NCBI GenBank assembly: GCA_003550325.1
Contig: QKWP01000100.1
Span: 31,227-95,226 of the forward strand
Length of the DNA stretch: 64,000 nucleotides
Reading direction: 5' to 3'
From: Gigaspora rosea
Taxonomy: Eukaryota; Glomeromycota; Glomeromycetes; Diversisporales; Gigasporaceae
Made by a program: the position numbers and the translations under genes. Below are positions 59,163 through 64,000 of the stretch, in pieces. The number at the start of each line of letters is the position of its first letter. Position 1 is the first letter of the stretch. Below the pieces are notes generated by a model. That model searched no databases and was not told the DNA's origin. It was given only the letters and a program-made list of their open reading frames with translations.

Positions 59163-59380
59163 TTGGGGGATGATGCTAAAATCGGATGATCCTGAAATTT
59201 TAACTTATTTTTATATGAAATTTTAAAATTTTTTGGGGTTATTTTTTTCAGCTTTTTTTGTGAAATAGGTTAGGGTTTAGGGTTAGTATCTATAACAAAA
59301 AGTATAACAGATAGGTGGATTTTTAGTAGGGTTTTTGTTTTTTAAATCAAAACCCCAAATTTCAGCATCATCACCGACAA
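59163..59380. mobile_element. MITE with GATGATGCT ends and TTAGGG core
   Basis: TTGGGGGATGATGCTAAAAT and (inverted) TTGTCGGTGATGATGCTGAA bound 218 bp. The core has GGTTAGGGTTTAGGGTTAGT. It belongs to the same family as 25113-25340 (GATGCTAAA then GATG-TGAA in each arm). Confidence 0.75.
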
Positions 59381-60640
59381 TAAATATTAAGGCTAAAATA
59401 ATGGTAAATGATGCTAAGTTTTGCAAATCGCAAACACCTGATTGTCATACTGAAAGCAAAAAGTTATAAAATACTACGTTTTTGGTAAAGAAATGCAATA
59501 TTGACAAATATAACACGTTCGTTATGAGCTTTTACATTGAAACACTCATTTATGTTGACTATGCACTTATCTAGTCTATGCTTATACTCGTGTGTACACC
59601 GCTTCGTTCATACATCATTTTTCGTTTACTATAATGGTTAAACTTGGCATTGCGTAAAAGATGTAAAGGATAGCTCTCCCTTAAAATAACTAGGAAATTT
59701 CGAATCCACTTAAATTCCGTTCTCTCTTACAACATATATATATATATATATACATAATTTAAACGAAATTTTGCAAAGAATCTTTTTGTTAAAAACCTCT
59801 GTTTCATACACTAGAGTGCAAATAGAAATCTTTTTTTATTAAAATTGGAATAAGTATATTGTATATTACTCATTGTTCATTTTTTACTATTTAAAATTTT
59901 TTTATCTTAATAATCTCAAGTATATTTAGTCAGTTAAAAATACTTCAGTACTTATGATCATTAAAAATTATATGTATTTTAACCTATTGATGAATATCCT
60001 TAAATATGCATACAAATTTTATTGAAATGCAAAGTTAAAAGAAATATACAAATTTTGTATTTAAAAAACTAAATCTTCACAAAAGTTTTGTTATCACCTT
60101 TTAAACATTATTTAAATCAACAAAAGTAATGTACTTAGACAAGAAAGGTAGTTTTTTTGTATAATATTATTTTAAATATGTTCTCAAACACCTTAATCAA
60201 TAGGTCAAAATATATTGGAAATGTGCCATAAATTAAATTTTTAATTAGTTAAATATTTTTTATTAAGATAAACAAGGTATGAAATATTTAGTTTATTAAA
60301 TAAAAAAAATTTTAATGAGTAAAATGATGATGAGTTTATTATTTCAGTCAACAAATTATCCTTATTTATTTTGCATAGCTAAGCAAAAACTTTATAAATA
60401 TTAAAGGAAATAACTATAAACTATTATGTATCATCGTTACTGATCTAATGTACTATTATACTACATAAAATCAATAAAAGCTGCTCAAACATTATTAATT
60501 GAGGTTTTTATTTTGATCTATCGTAGCAATTGAGCATCATACAATCATTAGTAATCACAGCACTTGTCAAATCTCATTAATATCGTTGGTCCAACTATTG
60601 ATTTTTTATTTAAAATGTTATGAGAATAGCTAAAATCACA
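59381..60640. other. AT-rich spacer
   Basis: A (TA)n tract at 59730-59752. No gene, RNA or repeat recognised. Confidence 0.45.
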
Positions 60641-60765
60641 TCTAGGTTGATTAAAAATATAAACTCTACCGAAATCCACTTATACTCTTTTATTATCAAA
60701 TCTAACCCTATACCCTAACCTAACTATTACTGTAGTATTACTGTATTAAAAAAAAAAGCTCATGC
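60640..60765. mobile_element. Eroded relative of the GCTGATGC MITE family
   Basis: GAAATCCACTTATACTCTTT, then TCTAACCCTATACCCTAACC parallels the interior of 25113-25340 (AAATCCACATATACTCTATA, CCCTACCCTAACCC). The ends are lost. Confidence 0.45.
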
Positions 60766-60805
60766 ACCCAAAATTTTTGAAAATATTAATGGGTATGCTA
60801 AACAA

Positions 60806-61124
60806 TTTACTAAAATACACCTATGGTGTTGAACACCATAAGTGCTATTTCTCAAAAACGTACTAAGTAAACGGGAGAGTAAAAATGTTCAGGAGACCAC
60901 ACCTATGGTGTTGAACACCATAAGTGCTATTTCTCAAAAACGTACTAAGTAAACGGGATAGTAAAAATGTTCAGGACCCCTGAAAACCAAAAATCGGGAC
61001 CTTACATCTAATCTACATTATATTATATAATAATACTCTTTATCCTAAAAATGCACCCTAACATAAATTTATTTAATAAAAATTATATATTGTGTTCAAC
61101 ACTATAGGTGGGTGCATTTTATAA
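60806..61124. mobile_element. MITE related to the hAT-type element at 28265, with an 82-bp duplication
   Basis: TTTACTAAAATACACCTATG then GTGTTGAACACCATAAG on the left; TGTGTTCAACACTATAGGTG then GGTGCATTTTATAA on the right. The left arm is duplicated head to tail (60818-60899, 60900-60981), nearly identical. End sequence and self-palindromic arm agree with the family at 28265-28647. Confidence 0.75.
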
Positions 61125-61341
61125 TTATTGATATTAAATTTAGTACAAAATACTTAATTTAGTACAGTTTTATAAGCTAAATTTTAAAAAAATTTTATTC
61201 TTAACTTCAAATTAAATTTATATAATATCAGATATATACCCATATATTTATATTTTTTACAAAAAGTGTAAAAAAATAACTTAAAAGTGACTGAAAATAC
61301 CAAAAAAAAAATAATAAAATATAAATAATAAAAATATTATT

Positions 61342-61559
61342 TAAGGCCATGCAAATTAAATTAGTTGTTCTCATCATATAGAACAAGCAAATAGAACCCA
61401 GCTGGATGGCAAAAAATGTTATATTTAAAAATTTTTTAATATAAAATTTTTATAAAGTTTTTTTTCAAAAAAAACTTTATATAAAAAAATTTTTAACTTT
61501 TCTAAAAAAGTGACCCAGCCAGGTAACAAGAAACAATTTTATTTGTTTGCATGGCCTAA
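61342..61559. mobile_element. GGCCATGCAAA palindromic MITE
   Basis: TAAGGCCATGCAAATTAAAT and the inverted TTAGGCCATGCAAACAAATA, followed by CCAGCTGG against CCAGCCAGG. The centre is a T/A palindrome. It looks related to the GGCCACGCAAAG family. Confidence 0.75.
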
Positions 61560-61892
61560 TAAAGCTTTCTTAAATTTTAATATGTTGTAAAGCTAATTTT
61601 TATGATTTTATAATAATAAAATTATTAAAATTGGTTTAGTAAATAAAAATTATATGCTATTTAATTTTACTAATTTTTTATATATTTTTTATATGTTTTA
61701 CTATAAAAAATCAACTATTTTTAAACTGTATCACTTTAAAACATGTTTAATTAAACTATTTTAAAAAAGCATTATTTATTTTTTAATTATTTTAAAATCA
61801 AAATTAGATTTAAAATAATTTAAAATTTTAATTTTTTTATTTTGTTTATAATTTTTAATTTTTATATAATAAAATTCTTATAATATTGTAAT
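61560..61892. other. AT-rich spacer
   Basis: Nothing recognised. Confidence 0.4.
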
Positions 61893-61906
61893 AAATTAGG
61901 TATAAC

Positions 61907-62137
61907 ACACACCCTTCAAGTATATTAACTAATAATCAAATCTAGGTGAGCCTTGACCACTCTGGTTGGTTTAGGCCGCAGATAAGTACTAGGTTTACTT
62001 TTGTTTATCTAACTAAATGTCCGAGTTCTTTTTCTTAGCATTAGATTTAAACAATAAAATTTTTTCCAACTATAAAAAGTTTCCATTAAATTTAATAAAG
62101 ATAAGAGCAAGGTCTCACCATTAAAATTAAAAAAAAA
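61907..62137 (+). mobile_element. Small retroposed sequence with poly-A and 14-bp target duplication
   Basis: AAATTAGGTATAAC is present at 61893-61906 and again at 62138-62151, directly after a poly-A stretch. The 231-bp body starts ACACACCCTTCAAG and includes TGAGCCTTGACCACTCTGGT then TGGTTTAGGCCGC. It was inserted by target-primed reverse transcription. A clear box B is missing, so it may be a SINE of another type or a retrocopy of a small RNA. Confidence 0.8.
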
Positions 62138-62205
62138 AAATTAGGTATAACAAAATTTTAACAAAATACAAAAAGCTTAAAATAATTTTTTACAAACCCT
62201 TTAGC

Positions 62206-62230
62206 ATGCATTTAAAGAGATCTGACTGTA
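62206..62230. mobile_element. Orphan CAGTC-type transposon tip
   Basis: GCATGCATTTAAAGAGATCT then GACTG followed by TA equals the right end of the CAGTCAGACC family. No left partner is nearby. Confidence 0.5.
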
Positions 62231-62389
62231 TTAGTATTAAAGTATATTTTTGCAAAACTTTAAAATAAAATTTATTATTTGTTATTGTAAAATAATTTTT
62301 TTTTTATGTTAGATGATTCTGCTTTTATTTATTAGTAGATTTATAGTAACTATTGTATTAATGCTATACCAAAAGTATATAATTTATCT

Positions 62390-63319
62390 TCAACCAAATA
62401 AAGACTCACTCAATACTAAAGTACTCAGATAAACATATCTTTCTTTATCAAGGTCCCAAACTTACTTAAAACCTGTATTCCCAACATTATCAATCAGTTG
62501 TTAATGCTATGTCAGGATCATACTCCTTTCCTTAAAATTTTTTCTTCTTCATAAAAGACAAAATAAAATAGATGAAAGTACAAACAAGCTACCAAAAAAA
62601 TAAATAATATCAAAAGGAAAAAAACCAATACAAAAAAAGAAAAAAAACAAAAGAAAATGTTTATTCTAATATAGAAAAGAAAAAAAATAAAATAAAAAAA
62701 AATGAGCTAACAAAAAATATATTTAAAAAGTATATGATACTCTTAAAGTTAGCTCTACTCTAAATTTAGTTAATATTATATATAAAATCACATTTGGGTA
62801 GAGTTAACCTTGCAAAAAGTTTCTAGAAAGTTCTCCAATTAATTAATGTTAGTTTCTGTTCTACATGTAAGCAACAACATGATTTCTTATAACTCCTGTT
62901 TCCAATTTGGAATTGGTAAACAATGCAAATCTTTTGAAAGGGGTATACCAAATTTTTCACATTTTCGTTAGCAAAAATATTCTATAAAATCTCCAAGAAA
63001 AGTGAGAATATAATAGTGGATTTTCAATTTATAATCTTTAAATTTTTTAATAAGTGTGTTGAGAGTTGTTTTCTTGTAAGCCATATACAAAAACTTTGTT
63101 AACAAAAAACTTTTTCTCCAAAATTTTGTATATGCCACCTCTTGCCAGTTATTTTACTAACACATTTAGTTTGTATGCCAAATATATAAGAAAGTCCCCA
63201 AGAAAAATAAGAAAAGTGCTATTTTGGTTGACCTTTATAAAACTATCACTTTGTAGTGCTTCCTTTTCTTACTCTAGCAAATTTTGTTTTCCGTTTGCAT
63301 AAAATTTTGGTACAAGTAA
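62390..63319. repeat. Dispersed repeat, AT-drifted copy
   Basis: Diverged copy of 31600-32590 in the same orientation. Most readable differences are C to T or G to A relative to that copy (GCCACCTCTTGCCAG against GCCACCTCCCGCCAG). The 78-codon frame at 63066-63302 is not supported by the other copy. Confidence 0.6.
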
Positions 63320-63503
63320 GGGAGCTGACATTTATTACGTAATATTTTAGGGGGTGGGTGTTGGCCCTGTATTATAACAATATCTTACATTACACAAAGA
63401 TATATAGTAAATTATAAATTGGCCAATTATATTGGATCTTACGTGGGGGGAGGGGGGTAGCCCTCATAGTAAATGGATATTACATAATAAATGTCAGCGC
63501 CCC
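63320..63503. mobile_element. MITE with GCTGACATTTATTA ends
   Basis: GGGAGCTGACATTTATTACG then TAATAT on the left pairs with the inverted GGGGCGCTGACATTTATTAT then GTAATAT. G-runs (AGGGGGTGGG, GTGGGGGGAGGGGGG) lie inside. Superfamily not assigned. Confidence 0.8.
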
Positions 63504-64000
63504 AATCATTAGAAGTAAAATAATTTTTTAATTGTACTAAATTTAGTACAAAGAGCTAATAAATTTTCATTAAAATTTTAATTTTAGCTTTTTTAGTTTT
63601 AGCTAAAACAATAAATAACTTCTTATTTATTTAACTAAATTAATGTATATAAAATTAAAATATTTTCATAAATTTTTCTTGATATTATTGGCTAGTTATA
63701 TTATAATGCACAAATACTATAATTAATTAAAGCAATTATTATAGTAATTTTGCCAAAAATTTATAATGTAAATATGGATATTAAATTTTAGCCAATTAGT
63801 ATAACTTTATGAAAGTTTTTGTTTATCTTTTTTTTATTATAATAATAAACTCATAATTTATTTCAAACATTTTACAAAATAGATTAACTAATTAAGTTAC
63901 TATTTTTGATAAATAAATCCAACCCATCTTATTTTTAAAATTTTACTATTTATATAACAAATATAATAAGCAATAATTTACAAAAAAACATCTTTTTATT
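63504..64000. other. AT-rich spacer to window end
   Basis: Nothing recognised. Confidence 0.4.

Noticed and set aside
62880-63302. 78-codon frame as an independent gene
   Set aside because: Part of the AT-drifted repeat copy; not open in the less mutated copy.

Overview
The window is very AT-rich eukaryotic DNA with spliceosomal introns and almost no intact genes. It looks like a repeat-rich stretch of an arbuscular mycorrhizal fungus genome (Glomeromycotina, Rhizophagus-like). The assignment rests on three things: a two-exon kinase-like gene of the type expanded in these fungi (short Cys-rich head, HGN/DIG kinase motifs), a ten-exon Zn2Cys6 fungal transcription factor, and a dense mosaic of nested DNA transposons and MITEs. 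This is inference; no search was run. Positions 29801-30031 are an assembly gap inside a retroposon tail.

Layout. 0-11 kb: a foldback element, strand-skewed low-complexity DNA, a decayed Tc1/mariner-like element (4446-5414), and a ~0.2-kb tandem array interrupted by a 3.9-kb hAT-like element (6119-10044). The hAT-like element itself contains a second TIR element (7181-9744), which holds two identical palindromic MITEs. 11-20 kb: decayed genes and MITEs. 20.6-21.8 kb: kinase-like gene. 23.6-28.8 kb: nested CAGTC-ended (pogo-like) elements around a broken secreted, GPI-anchored-type protein gene (26451-27423). 29.7-35.1 kb: a tRNA-headed ~1-kb SINE on the minus strand and a 2-kb CAGTCGCACCTC element. 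35.8-43.3 kb: a 7.5-kb Mutator-like element with long foldback ends, a decayed transposase, and a second copy of the SINE with an 18-bp target duplication. 43.4-46.5 kb: further TIR elements, one carrying a ~105-bp minisatellite. 46.5-55 kb: mostly featureless AT-rich DNA with MITEs and gene remnants. 55.4-58.6 kb: the transcription factor gene, minus strand, 827 aa, for which I infer a 10-nt microexon. 59-64 kb: MITEs, a small retroposed sequence with a 14-bp target duplication, and an AT-drifted copy of a repeat at 32 kb.

There is no operon or pathway here. The two best-preserved host genes would act in signalling (kinase-like) and transcription (Zn2Cys6). The rest is a record of repeated transposition, in which nested insertions, target duplications and paralogous empty sites allow insertion order to be read directly.
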